The notes under the pieces are model-generated. The model searched no databases. It had not been told where the DNA came from and worked only from the letters and a program-made list of their open reading frames with translations. Of a stretch of DNA of 64,000 nt, positions 42,459-52,612 are shown piece after piece; the first letter of the stretch is position 1; every line of letters starts with the position of its first letter. Location of the stretch: assembly GCA_963565915.1 (NCBI GenBank), contig OY751496.1, positions 3,038,001 through 3,102,000 of the forward strand, in the 5' to 3' direction. Made by a program: the position numbers and the translations under genes. The stretch is from Entoloma clypeatum. Lineage: Eukaryota > Basidiomycota > Agaricomycetes > Agaricales > Entolomataceae.

Positions 42459-42830
42459 TGTTATGCTTAACAAACTGTTCCAAGGTTCGGGCAGAGTATG
42501 CAGGAAAGTGGAAAGGCGAAGAGCAATGTGATTGCTAAATCTAAGGAATCTACTACAGTACAAGAGGTTTGTATAGGTACTGACTATAGGTGGTAGCGGA
42601 TGAGTCAGTACTGCGGAAGGCTATGTACAATAATTAAGCTGACTGCGGAAAGCGAGTCAGCGCGGGAGCAAAGTATACTAAAGGGGCTGACGAAGTAAAG
42701 GTAGTGAGTCAGACTGGGAATCGAAGATTGCGAAAGTAGACATTAGACATAGTAAGCTCGTAAGAGGGCGCTGAGCCGGGCCGATAAGTAAAAGTGATGA
42801 CATCGTCCGCATACCACAGAGTCCGTAACA
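42459..42830 (-). repeat. gypsy-2 5' LTR
   Basis: 372 bp, the longer of the two LTRs. If RNA starts at 42542, U3 is about 289 nt. Confidence 0.9.
42569..42575 (-). promoter_or_regulatory. gypsy-2 LTR TATA-like box
   Basis: TATACAA on the minus strand, starting 33 nt upstream of the predicted RNA 5' end at 42542; the 3' LTR has TATATAA in the same place. Confidence 0.5.
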
Positions 42831-42849
42831 AGCTGTAAGCCAGTTACCT

Positions 42850-43159
42850 TGTTGAAGTTCCACCTGGGCGCTAGCCGCAAGTGTACTGAAGCAACCGGCT
42901 ACAGTGGAAGTACTCTACGATACCGTTCTGACCACTTACATAGGTTGGAGAGGGTGAGGCTGGTGAGAGCGGTTGAGGCTGGTAAGAGCGATGGAGGCGG
43001 TTAAGAGTCAAGAGACAACTTGTTGATATTGACAGTTTCCTGGTCTTATATACCGTACTACTGTTTGTACCAACCAAACAAGTATGTAATGAAGATATGT
43101 AAAGGTCACGTGATGTAATCTAATCTAATCTAATCTACGTGATGGGAAAAGTTTCAACA
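42850..43159 (-). repeat. copia-2 3' LTR
   Basis: 310 bp, starts TGTTGAAACTTTTCCC on the minus strand. It contains four tandem taatc units (43118-43136 region) and a TATA-like tatata near 43050. Confidence 0.95.
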
Positions 43160-43232
43160 CCCCCCCATATTTAGTACATACTTCTAAATACATCTTACTT
43201 TTTCCCACATATATATAGGTACTTTTGTTCGC

Positions 43233-46200
43233 CTAGTTCTTTATCAGTCCGAAGTACGGGATAAACTTGGAAAAGAGGATTTTCCCCAGATTCTTAGTCA
43301 AAAGGTCTGCAGGGTTATTCACTCCTTCGATGAATTCGACCGTAATAATTCCTTCGGAGACTTTTTCTCTGACGAAGTGGAATCGCACGTCAATGTGCTT
43401 GGATCGCTTCTCAGTTACAGGGTTGGATGCGATAAAGACGGAGCCATTGTTATCTCCGTAGATCGGTACTGACCCGATCTGCATTCCAAGTTCGGCAAGC
43501 ATGCTTCTCAGCCATGTTGCTGCGCGACTGCAATCTGATAGCGCCATATACTCTGCTTCTGTAGAAGAGAGGGCGATGGTCTTTTGCGCCGATGATACCC
43601 ATGTTATTGCTCCAGACGCCAGTGATATGAAGAAGCCGGTGGTAGACCTCCTCGTGTTTTCATCTGACGCCCAGTCGGAGTCTGTGAATGCATAGATCCC
43701 TTTCCCTGAGTCCCCATCGTACATGATCGCGTAATTTTTCGTTGCCTTCAAATATCTGCAAATATCCCTAGCCACCTCTAAATGGCGTTTGGTGGGATTT
43801 GCGGAAAATTGGGACATTTTGATTACAGCAAAGCAGATGTCAGGCCTCGTTCCAATCATCAGATATAGGAGTGATCCGATGACGGATTGGTACTTGGATC
43901 GGAGTTCCGCATTGGGTTCATCTTCGGACGCCATGGGTTTGTAGCCCGTAGGGAGTGGCGTATGGGTGGCATTAGATTCGCTCATCCCCATGCGTGCCAG
44001 AATTTTCTCAAGGTAAGGTACTTGATCAATGAAGATCCTCTTCCCACGTTGCCTTATTTGGATTGAGAGAAATTCCTTTGGTTCCCCATCGGGCGCTAGG
44101 TGACCTAGGTCCCTGCATTCCCATGTTGTCATGAAGGCCTTCTTCTTTTCTAGCGTATATTCCCGGTTTGTGCCAAGAAAAGCAGAGTCGTCGACATAGA
44201 TGACGGCGATTACAATTTCCCCATTGGTACTTTTGTGAATGAACACTCCCGCATCGGAGTGAAGCCGGACAAAGCCGAGTTTTTTCATGGAGGAATCAAG
44301 TTCCCTCCACCAGGCTAATGCGGCCTGCTTAAGTCCATATAGAGCTTTGAATAGTTGGTACACGAGGTGTTCTTTCCCTTTTACTATGTAGCCCTCAGGC
44401 TGTCGCATGTAAATGACTTCACGGAGCGTTCCATAGAGGAAGGCTGATGAGACGTCCAAAAGAGTCATGAACCACCCTTCAAGGGCTGTCAATGCCAGTA
44501 TTAGTCGGACGGTTTCATATCTTACGACTGGTGAGAAGATCTGATCAAAGTCGATCCCTTCTACCTGTGAGAAGCCTTTTGCGACGAGGCGCGCTTTCAG
44601 ATGCCCATCGGACTTTTCGTTGTAAACCCATTTGTTCCTTAGAGCTTTCCTCCCTGCAGGCAGGGGTACTAGCTCCGTGATCACCCCGCGGCGTTTGAGC
44701 ATATCTAGCTCTTTACGTTCAGCCGCATACCAGTCTTCTTTATTTGGAAGAGGGTATATGTCTTTATGGGACATTTCAACGATGCCAACTTGGACTGATA
44801 TTGCCTCCATCAGGAGGTCATTCATCCATGCCGTTTGACCGCCCAATCTCCGTCTTCGATCTAATTTTTCAAGATCAGACGCTGGAGTGTCTTCCCCATA
44901 GATGCTTCCTGGCATCTTCCGAACTCGTCGTTCCCTGATCGGTCGATCTGGTACTTGCTCGGGTTGTGGAGTGGGTACTCGCGGTTCGTCATCAGGCTCA
45001 CTGGCAGGCAGTTCGTTGTCTGATTCAGGTTGATCCTGTTCAATGGGAACTGGGATATGAGGTGTTTCGTTGTGACTATCGTCATCGTTGCTGCCAGGAA
45101 TGAGATCCTCAAACTCATCAGCCGGCTCTGGGTTTTCCATTTCTGGGTGGTTTTCTGGCAACGGGTCAATGTGGCATCTAGGGTACTTGCTTTCATCAAA
45201 GATAGCTTTCCCGCCCATGAAAATCGTGTTGGTCTCAGGATCCATGAAGCGGTATCCTTTGACCCCTGGTTTCGATCCGAGATAAATCATCAATCGAGAT
45301 CTTGATTCCAGGGAGTTCCTACGTTTCTCCTTTGGGATATATACATATGCCTGACATCCGAAGACTCTGACACTAGACATGTCGGGGATCTCATTGGTCA
45401 CCCTGAAGTAAGGGGTTTTCCATTCAAGACGCTGCATGGGGGTTCTGTTGTAGAGAAATGCTGCGTGTTCCAAACAGAATTCCCACCACATGGGCGGTAA
45501 GCATGCATCGAAGCGCAATGCCTGAGATTTTTCCCATAGTGTTCGATTGATCCTTTCTGCTCTACCATTCTGCTGGTGCTGATATGGGAGCGTGACATCG
45601 ATCAGAATTCCATGATCGGCAAGTACATCCTTGTATTCGTCAAATTCTCCACCTCCATCAACCCGCCACTTTTTAGGGGTAGCGGCAAATTGATTCTGGA
45701 TCATCGCAAGGAATTGTTTCAGCGCCGTGATGGCGCCTGACTTCTTCCTAAGCAAGACGACCCAGACATGGGATGAAAAGTCGTCCAAAAAGGTAAGGAA
45801 ATATTTGTACTTATGGTACGATGCCGTGGATATCTGCTTCAAATCCGAATGGATCAAATCAAAGGGTTTGACAGCCCTTGTCGTCGAGTTAGGATAAGAT
45901 TGATTCGGCATTTTCCCTTTCAGACACCCCGTGCAGTTTTCCTGTGATCTCTCACGTACTAACGTCCTGGGTACTCCTTTGGTACTAGTGGGAATTTTAT
46001 TAAGCGCCTGGTCATTTGGGTGGCCAAGACGTTTATGCCAGGTTTCAACAGTGATTTCGCTAGAGATCGCGTGGATTTGGTCATAGCGTATTTCAGTGTC
46101 TAACCAGTAAATGGTTTGTCCGATGAAATGAGGCGAAAACTGTATTTTGTTCAGCCCTTTAGAGATATTAATTTCTCCGCGCATTCCATCAACTTTGTAA

Positions 46201-47960
46201 CCATGGTTAAGGAAGACGCCTAGGGACAATAGACGTGTGTCCATATCCGGAATATAAAATACCGGTCGTAGGAGATGGGTTTTAGTTTCCCCATTCAGGG
46301 TATGCCGTACTGGAACGGCCCCAACTCCGAGAATTTCCAGTTTCTTTCCCTTTGCAGCTGTTTGGACAAATCGCTTAGCCTTGAGAGGCCTGTAATACGC
46401 GAAGTCTTTGAACTCATGGGTAAAGTGTAATGATGCGCCGGAATCTAAGATCCACTGAGCGCGTTCTTTCTCTTTGCAGTGTGTGCAGGACGCAAAATGT
46501 TTGGTATATTTTTTGTACAGATCATCGCTAAAGAGATCTATACTATCTGCATTGGTACTGGCTAATATATATTCAAACGTCTGTGCGTGATTATTAGCAT
46601 TTCCCATTTGGTCAAGTTTGAGAGAAAGATGTGACGAACCGTCAAGTTCGATCAGCCCATCCTCGAACTGTTCCGGCCCCATTCGCTCGCTTTGATGGTC
46701 TATGTCCATCATCCCTAGCGATTCTTCTATCGACGGGGCTACGCGACGCTGTTTAGCCGGCCTTTCGTCGATTTCAGGGATGATGGTGTCTAGGATACGA
46801 AGATTCGATCCTGAGGGGCGAGCACCAATGCCGCGCGCGAGTTTGCGGACATGGTCGTTCTTTTTCCACACGGATGGTTTTCCAGAAGGAAGCCCGGTGT
46901 ACTGTGACGGAGGGGGGTTCATTCGTTGCAGGAGCGACTGCATCTTTGCGGAATCGGGCTGTGCGGTACTTGTCGTTTTCCCGCGACCAGTGACGGTGGT
47001 GAATGACGGTGTCGGAAGAGGAGGGAAGTGAATGGCGGGAGCAACGAACTCAACCGTTTCTTCCACATGGTCGGACGCGTTGTCCGCAGTGTTGGCGTTT
47101 TTCTTCTGATTGCGCCAGCGACCTTTTCCCTTCTTCTTTTCAGAAGCGGTACTATGGTCAGTCGAGTTAGGCTGCTCGTCAGCGTCGTTCTGTGAGGTAC
47201 TCGGCTTTTGCTGCTTTTCCCATTTGGGGTCCTGCCCCTTGCGCTTTGTCCCGGAGATTTTCCGGGCCTGCTCGTTGGACGTACGAGTGGACCCAATCGA
47301 ATACTTGCGCCGGTACTCTGATATGATGCTTTCAGCGACGGCCTTGTAGGTGAAATCGTCGGCGTCATAGACCTGGAAGAGGGCGGTGGAGAGTGACGAC
47401 CAGGCGTCGGGAATTGCATTTGCCAGGATCATTGCCTGCATCAGATCGGGGACGTCAAAGTTCGAATCGGCGAGCCGAGCGAAAAGAGACCCCAGGCGCT
47501 CGATTTCAGGGACGGGGTCGCGTCCAGAGAGCTTGTAGGTGGCGGCGGCCTTGAAGTCGCCGAAGATGACGGCCGGGAATACCTTGGAGTAGGCATCCTT
47601 TAATGACTTCCAGGCGTCTTTCGAGGAAGTGGCGTCCTTGATGTGGCGTCTGATTGCCTCGGAGACCTTCAGGCGTATCGCCCCAAGAGCTACGTCATCG
47701 TCCCTGATCCAGGTTTTTTCTTCCTTGCGGAAGCCGGGCTGGTCGACCGTGGTGGCCAGCACAGGGGGAGCAGTAGCAGTGGCCCCAGGGGTGGAGACTG
47801 TGGTGGTGAAGTCGGCGATGACAGGGCGGGGGATGTCGCCAGAAACAAGGCGCCAGACTCCTTGATGGAGGAGGTAAGACTTCATTTTCTCGGCCCAGCT
47901 TCGGTAGTCGATGCCGTCAAAGGCAGTGATCGTGTCGAGGGCAGAACGAGAGGTAGACAT
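43233..47960 (-). CDS. copia-2 Gag-Pol polyprotein, intact
   Basis: 1575 codons without break. Gag about residues 1-490 (begins MSTSRSALDTITAFDGIDYR, core FDGIDYRSWAEKMKSYLL and YKLSGRDPVPEIERLGSLFA) with no CCHC knuckle visible. Protease ILDSGASLHFTH near 504. GAG-pre-integrase HKRLGHPNDQALNKIP and CTGCLKGK near 640-690. Integrase core LIHSDLKQIST, VDGGGEFDEY and NGRAERINRTLW (D, D, E). RT from about 1080: KWVYNEKSDGHLKARLVAKG, LLDVSSAFLYG, VIAVIYVDDSAF (YVDD). RNase H at the end: FTDSDWASDENTRRSTTGFF, STEAEYMALSDCSRAATWLR, SKHIDVRFHFVREK, NPADLLTKNLGK. The order integrase before RT defines copia. Confidence 0.96.
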   Translation of the reverse strand: MSTSRSALDTITAFDGIDYRSWAEKMKSYLLHQGVWRLVSGDIPRPVIADFTTTVSTPGATATAPPVLATTVDQPGFRKEEKTWIRDDDVALGAIRLKVSEAIRRHIKDATSSKDAWKSLKDAYSKVFPAVIFGDFKAAATYKLSGRDPVPEIERLGSLFARLADSNFDVPDLMQAMILANAIPDAWSSLSTALFQVYDADDFTYKAVAESIISEYRRKYSIGSTRTSNEQARKISGTKRKGQDPKWEKQQKPSTSQNDADEQPNSTDHSTASEKKKGKGRWRNQKKNANTADNASDHVEETVEFVAPAIHFPPLPTPSFTTVTGRGKTTSTAQPDSAKMQSLLQRMNPPPSQYTGLPSGKPSVWKKNDHVRKLARGIGARPSGSNLRILDTIIPEIDERPAKQRRVAPSIEESLGMMDIDHQSERMGPEQFEDGLIELDGSSHLSLKLDQMGNANNHAQTFEYILASTNADSIDLFSDDLYKKYTKHFASCTHCKEKERAQWILDSGASLHFTHEFKDFAYYRPLKAKRFVQTAAKGKKLEILGVGAVPVRHTLNGETKTHLLRPVFYIPDMDTRLLSLGVFLNHGYKVDGMRGEINISKGLNKIQFSPHFIGQTIYWLDTEIRYDQIHAISSEITVETWHKRLGHPNDQALNKIPTSTKGVPRTLVRERSQENCTGCLKGKMPNQSYPNSTTRAVKPFDLIHSDLKQISTASYHKYKYFLTFLDDFSSHVWVVLLRKKSGAITALKQFLAMIQNQFAATPKKWRVDGGGEFDEYKDVLADHGILIDVTLPYQHQQNGRAERINRTLWEKSQALRFDACLPPMWWEFCLEHAAFLYNRTPMQRLEWKTPYFRVTNEIPDMSSVRVFGCQAYVYIPKEKRRNSLESRSRLMIYLGSKPGVKGYRFMDPETNTIFMGGKAIFDESKYPRCHIDPLPENHPEMENPEPADEFEDLIPGSNDDDSHNETPHIPVPIEQDQPESDNELPASEPDDEPRVPTPQPEQVPDRPIRERRVRKMPGSIYGEDTPASDLEKLDRRRRLGGQTAWMNDLLMEAISVQVGIVEMSHKDIYPLPNKEDWYAAERKELDMLKRRGVITELVPLPAGRKALRNKWVYNEKSDGHLKARLVAKGFSQVEGIDFDQIFSPVVRYETVRLILALTALEGWFMTLLDVSSAFLYGTLREVIYMRQPEGYIVKGKEHLVYQLFKALYGLKQAALAWWRELDSSMKKLGFVRLHSDAGVFIHKSTNGEIVIAVIYVDDSAFLGTNREYTLEKKKAFMTTWECRDLGHLAPDGEPKEFLSIQIRQRGKRIFIDQVPYLEKILARMGMSESNATHTPLPTGYKPMASEDEPNAELRSKYQSVIGSLLYLMIGTRPDICFAVIKMSQFSANPTKRHLEVARDICRYLKATKNYAIMYDGDSGKGIYAFTDSDWASDENTRRSTTGFFISLASGAITWVSSAQKTIALSSTEAEYMALSDCSRAATWLRSMLAELGMQIGSVPIYGDNNGSVFIASNPVTEKRSKHIDVRFHFVREKVSEGIITVEFIEGVNNPADLLTKNLGKILFSKFIPYFGLIKN

Positions 47961-48309
47961 TTTGAATGAATCTAAAAAGGGTTCTCAATCAGTGATGTGT
48001 TATGAATATGATTCGAGAAAACAATTGAATGATTCCTTATGACATATTCCCTTCAGGAATAGCGGTCATGGGAAAACCCTTTATATGTCAGAAACGTATA
48101 AGGTGCGATCAATGTTTCCACATGGAGTGTACTAGGTCAATCCCCTTTAGGGACGTTTCATGACAGGTACTTGTCGTAATGACGTTCCCAGGTTCATATG
48201 TGAAGAAGTATGACTCAGAACCTAGATCTTTCGATCGGTTCTTTGCCAACCAGGGTAGAGTGGGCAGGTACTCGCTGTTGCCAGCGTTTCCCAAGTCCCT
48301 CTGCTATCC

Positions 48310-48322
48310 GGGGCCCATAACC
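48310..48322 (-). other. copia-2 primer-binding site
   Basis: GGTTATGGGCCCC on the minus strand directly after the 5' LTR, the same as copia-1 and as Drosophila copia (initiator tRNA-Met 5'-half primer). Confidence 0.82.
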
Positions 48323-48632
48323 TGTTGAAGTTCCACCTGGGCGCTAGCCGCAAGTGTACTGAAGCAACCGGCTACAGTGGAAGTACTCTACGATACCGTT
48401 CTGACCACTTACATAGGTTGGAGAGGGTGAGGCTGGTGAGAGCGGTTGAGGCTGGTAAGAGCGATGGAGGCGGTTAAGAGTCAAGAGACAACTTGTTGAT
48501 ATTGACAGTTTCCTGGTCTTATATACCGTACTACTGTTTGTACCAACCAAACAAGTATGTAATGAAGATATGTAAAGGTCACGTGATGTAATCTAATCTA
48601 ATCTAATCTACGTGATGGGAAAAGTTTCAACA
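48323..48632 (-). repeat. copia-2 5' LTR
   Basis: 310 bp, no difference from the 42850 copy noticed. Ends in CA next to the target copy tacct. Confidence 0.95.
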
Positions 48633-48883
48633 TACCTGAGAACGCTTACGAGCCTGGCTGGCTAGCAGGTCTTCATCCACAAGAGTTGAAGGACCTCATT
48701 GCTGATCAGAGCCCTTACAATTTTTCACATACCGATGAGATCACGATGTAAGTGGGAAAACCTTTGCTGCCATGTAATCACAAATCTGATATATGAACCT
48801 CTAGATTCGCTGCGGAAGCAGAGCAACACCAGCAAGCCCAGCGACAGACACACGCATATCACCGGGGTGCAAACATGCACTAG
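48633..48883 (+). pseudogene. 3' end of an unknown protein gene
   Basis: The plus strand reads AYEPGWLAGLHPQELKDLIA then DQSPYNFSHTDEIT, a clean intron (gtaagtggg...ctag) and FAAEAEQHQQAQRQTHAYHR ending at a stop about 48883. The upstream part should lie left of copia-2 but only 19 bp (42831-42849) separate copia-2 from gypsy-2, so the gene is cut. No family recognised. Confidence 0.4.
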
Positions 48884-50748
48884 CATTGTAGTAACACTCG
48901 TGGTGATCAGTGTTGATGATGTGGTCACGATGCGCATAGATTGTACGGAGGCTTCGATCTTTCCCTCTGTTCTTGACTCATTCCATTCGGCTCCGTCTCT
49001 CCCTCTGTACAACTCGTCAAGATTCCCTTTTTTTCCTCTTTACACAGATCCGCCCATTTTTCATGTCGTTACATTGAAGTATCAATAGTTCGGATGCAAT
49101 GACTGCCAAATGGCATCTTATTTGTATTTTTCATCCAATATGGTTGCAACTCTTACAATGTATGATCATGTCTGCCCTTATCCCAATCTGACGACAGAGA
49201 TGACTTGGAAACCGGCCTCATTACCTTTGGACTCGGAAAAACAGTATGGGAGATACATACTGCCAATACACCTCACACCGTCCCCAGTTCACGCCCACCA
49301 AAAGGAAGAGTCCAAGTTGTCGGGGATTACCAGCGACCCCTGTTGCGAGTCCTACGAGTGGAAGGGCATTTTTTTGGGTGCAACGCCAACCGGCGCACCC
49401 AGGCCCGCTGATGCAAATTCACTGCCTGAGCACACCAGCACACCAATTTCGACATTCAGTGTGCCCCACCAGTCCACGTAAAGGAGATTAAAATACGGAA
49501 CTCTAATCTCTGCCCGTGTATGGCAACGACATTGGCGACCCCCCTCCCCGAACAGGAATCACCTCAGGCGGCACCGAACCAAGAAGAAAACACGACCCAC
49601 TATGGACGACTCTCCACCACCCACCTCCGTCGACTCGTCCCCTGCCCTCTGAATCTCCGTAACTCAGGTTGATACTCAAACTGAACCTGATCAAACCTGA
49701 TTTCTAACTCCAACCAAGATTTTTTCCCTATGTCACCACCTTGGAATAAAACCACCAAATGGGACAATCAAACTGATCAAATGTTTGCTAGCCTGGGTAT
49801 GCACCCAGCCGTCTCATTCCCTACCATACTGGCTAATTCAAACGCCTCCTGGGAACCTGGGGGATTGAATTTGCTTCTTCATCGTGCACTTCCCGTAACG
49901 GCAATAATGAACCACCCCGCGCTATCGAAAGAAAATAGCTGGTGTTGTGCACACCCAATACCCCTCGTGTTCAAATTCTGGACATATATCAATTTTGTCT
50001 CGTCCAATGTATTCCCACTTTGTTCCCCTGGATCATTAATGACATTTCGAGCCGAGCATATTTTTAATGTGTTCACACTTTGTCAACCAATCACATAATG
50101 ATGAGCATTCAAAGTATGGCTCGTAATGTTCCCCTGCTGTACACAATGGCTACATATGTAATGTATCATGCCTTTGTGCTTTGAATGTGCCCAATAAGAA
50201 CATTATAATGACATGGAAAATTTTCCCATTCAATGTATTCACAATGAACCCTTTATGTTCAAGGCGGTCACAAAGGGATCACATTATTGTCGCACAAAAA
50301 ATCACATTCTGGATTTTCTTTGCTTATGTTATCAAAATGTTTTCCACAAGAATACGATGAGAACATTGATTAGATAACTAACATGTGATTGCGGGTTCCA
50401 TAAGAGGCCCAGCATGATCCCACATATAGTGTTCTTTGTCCATGAGACCCTTATGTACGTGTCGATGACACAGAGGACATGGAAGAAATTTGAATACAAT
50501 ATATCCAATGAACACATTCCAAATCAAACAGTGATAACACAAAGGATAAACAAGCAGCTGCCAATCACAATGTAATCTGTATGTGAGTGTTAAACATCTT
50601 GTGTGAACATGGTGATCTCATTCTACATTTCCAGACCATTTGTCTGGCAACAACATACGTAGCTCATTGTATGATTATAAAATTTGTATCTTATCAATGT
50701 TCACACCATTTGTTCACCTGGAAAATACTATATTAGATTATCATTTGT
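48884..50748. other. AT-rich non-coding stretch
   Basis: No convincing gene. Short frames around 49110-49480 have no motif. From 49700 on the DNA is AT-rich with scattered tgttc/gaaca words (for example gttcacactttgtt, gttcacaccatttgttc), suggesting a decayed repeat, but no ends were found. Confidence 0.4.
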
Positions 50749-51889
50749 TTAGGATGTTTTTGCTGGGGACACTGGTCCGGTCCCGCTGTGAAGGGCCATA
50801 GAGCAGAGGAGAAGCACGAGGAACCGCCACGCCCATTCACCACGACGCGGGACTGGCATTAAGAGAGCTTCAATGTCGGGAGGTGGTGGCGGAGGTGGTG
50901 GTGAATCAGGAGCTGGAGATGAGTCACCTTGACTAGGATTTCTGATAGGCTCGTCTTTGGAAGCACCAGGGGCCGAGGGAGGAGGATCAGAGTCCGGCAG
51001 CGAAGGAGGTGGAAGAGAGCTATCGTCACCCGCTGGTGCATCGTCTTCGTCAGGGAGATAAGCGAATGGTGGGGAGTCCTCTGAGCTGAGCTATGAGCAC
51101 CCACTCCCCTACCCGCCTCACACCCAACATCCAGATTCCTCCCCAGACCACTCGCGAGGCGCATGACGGTTGCAATGTCCCACAAATGGGTGGAAATATA
51201 CAAAACGGACGATCCGGCATCGTTCCGGACGCTGAGATGGCATCGACACCAACACGCCCCACCTCTATCAGAACTGGGGAGTGGTGGTGGCGATGGCAAG
51301 GCGCTGCCAGCCTCCGAGGGTGTCGTTCCTGGGGGAGGCATTCCAGTGAGGTCGTCGATAGGAGAGTTGAGGAGGAAGACGCAAAGGGACTGGGGATGGA
51401 GGAAGGCCAGTGGATCAAAGTCGTCGTCTTCAATCAGGGTTGGTGAGGTCCTGTTTAAAGGCGTTGACGAAGATCCTTGAGCTACAGATGGCAATACTGG
51501 AAGAGTAATGTTAGCGTTGGAATCCCAGAGCTTAATGACATACCCGAAGCATAGGTGGGCGAGGGAGCGTCCTGATAAGTCGAGCCACTGGCATGCTGGG
51601 CGAGATAGCTGACTGACGAGAGGAGATTGGAAAGGGCTGACTGGTCGTTCTTTGTGAGGATCCAAGTTCTTGTCGTGTCATCCTGGGCGAGAGGCGCTTG
51701 AATGAATCGAGGGCGAAGCCAAAAGAGGAAGGCGCGGGGGCTATAAGGCAGAGTGGGCTTATGAACAGCCACCAAGGCAGGCTTTGGCGAGTAGAGGGTC
51801 ACAATACTCATGTAGACCACTGCCATAAAGGTGTAGGCGAGTTTGGCATGAGAGGCAAGAGCACAGGTGGAAAGGCCGAAGATGAGCAT
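50749..51889 (-). CDS. hypothetical Pro-rich membrane protein, spliced
   Basis: Minus strand. Starts MLIFGLSTCALASHAKLAYT followed by a hydrophobic run (FMAVVYMSIVTLY), so a signal anchor is likely. An intron (gtatgtcatt...ttccag, about 51491-51546) joins SPTYAS to VLPSVAQGSSSTPLN; then DDDFDPLAFLHPQSLCVFLL and PSSDRGGACWCRCHLSVRND. A second intron (gtatat...gctcag, about 51085-51200) moves the frame to EDSPPFAYLPDEDDAPAGDD, a Pro-rich part (PAPDSPPPPPPPPDIEAL) and a final hydrophobic segment WRFLVLLLCSMALHS; stop TAA at 50749-50751. Skipping the second intron gives a longer alternative end near 50859. No family recognised. Confidence 0.5.
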
Positions 51890-52432
51890 GGCTGCGTCAG
51901 AGAGCAGGGATTTCTCGAAATGAAAGTTGGGGCGTAGGATAGGAATCTAGTGGGTGGCTGGGTGAATCAATTTTATACCTCGCAACTTTGGCTTGGCAGT
52001 GGCAGCTCATATATCAGACCCATGCATCAGCCCAATGGCTCGTTACAACATTCATGATGCGCGCGTGCAATGTGTGCCCTTCTCTAGGGTGCTCCAGGGT
52101 GCTCCCACGTGAATGCTGTCACTAGGGCTCCTGGCCCATTCACCTTTGTGGACTCCTGGCTCTTCAGCTGTGATCGGGCATGTACTATTATACTGCCGTG
52201 TCCAGTCGATGACTCTGTGGTCTGTGATGGAAACTCCTCGCTCATGGTGTGTCACACACCTGGATGAGGATTTTTGTTCTTGGTTGTTGTTGTTGTGGTG
52301 GTGCGTAGGTGTGTGCAGGCTCAATGAATGGCTGGCGTTGTGCAAGGCAAAAATCAGGTGTTTCTGACGGTTGAACCTGGTTCGAACCCGAACCGAATTT
52401 GGACCGGACCTGACCGCGGCCAGTCTACATTA

Positions 52433-52548
52433 GAGTATGTTTGCAACTCATTTCCAGGGAGATTTTGAGAGATCTGATTGGCTGGTGATGGCTGTGAGCC
52501 AATCGAATTGCCTGAAACTTGCCTGGAAACAAGTTCGCAAACATACTC
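52433..52548. mobile_element. MITE, 116 bp
   Basis: Inverted ends GAGTATGTTTGC... and ...GCAAACATACTC, extending imperfectly to TTTCCAGG (about 28 bp), with TA on both sides (52431-52432, 52549-52550). No coding capacity. The TA target suggests a Tc1/mariner-type parent. Confidence 0.75.
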
Positions 52549-52612
52549 TATTTGCTACAGTTTGCTGATGTAGGTTGTTTTTTAAGCAACGATATAATTA
52601 AACCAAGCTTCA

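Larger units (their letters stand above)
36346..42830 (-). mobile_element. Ty3/gypsy chromovirus gypsy-2 (old, dead)
   Basis: LTRs with TGTTAC...TAACA ends at 36346-36630 and 42459-42830 bound a gag-pol-chromodomain element on the minus strand. The LTRs differ by an 87-bp length change and many substitutions. The flanks do not match (atttc on the left, agctg on the right), so no target-site duplication remains. Pol has three stops and a frameshift. An additional small open frame follows the chromodomain (36665-37035). Confidence 0.92.
42850..48632 (-). mobile_element. Ty1/copia element copia-2 (complete, very young)
   Basis: 5.8 kb, LTRs of 310 bp identical by eye, 5-bp target-site duplication tacct on both sides (42845-42849, 48633-48637), copia-type primer site after the 5' LTR, polypurine tract at 43160-43166 and one uninterrupted 1575-codon gag-pol frame. 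Nothing prevents it from being active. Confidence 0.96.

Noticed and set aside
48884..50748. A possible whole transposon in the AT-rich stretch
   Set aside because: Repeated gttc/gaac words are present but no inverted ends, LTRs or target duplications were found.
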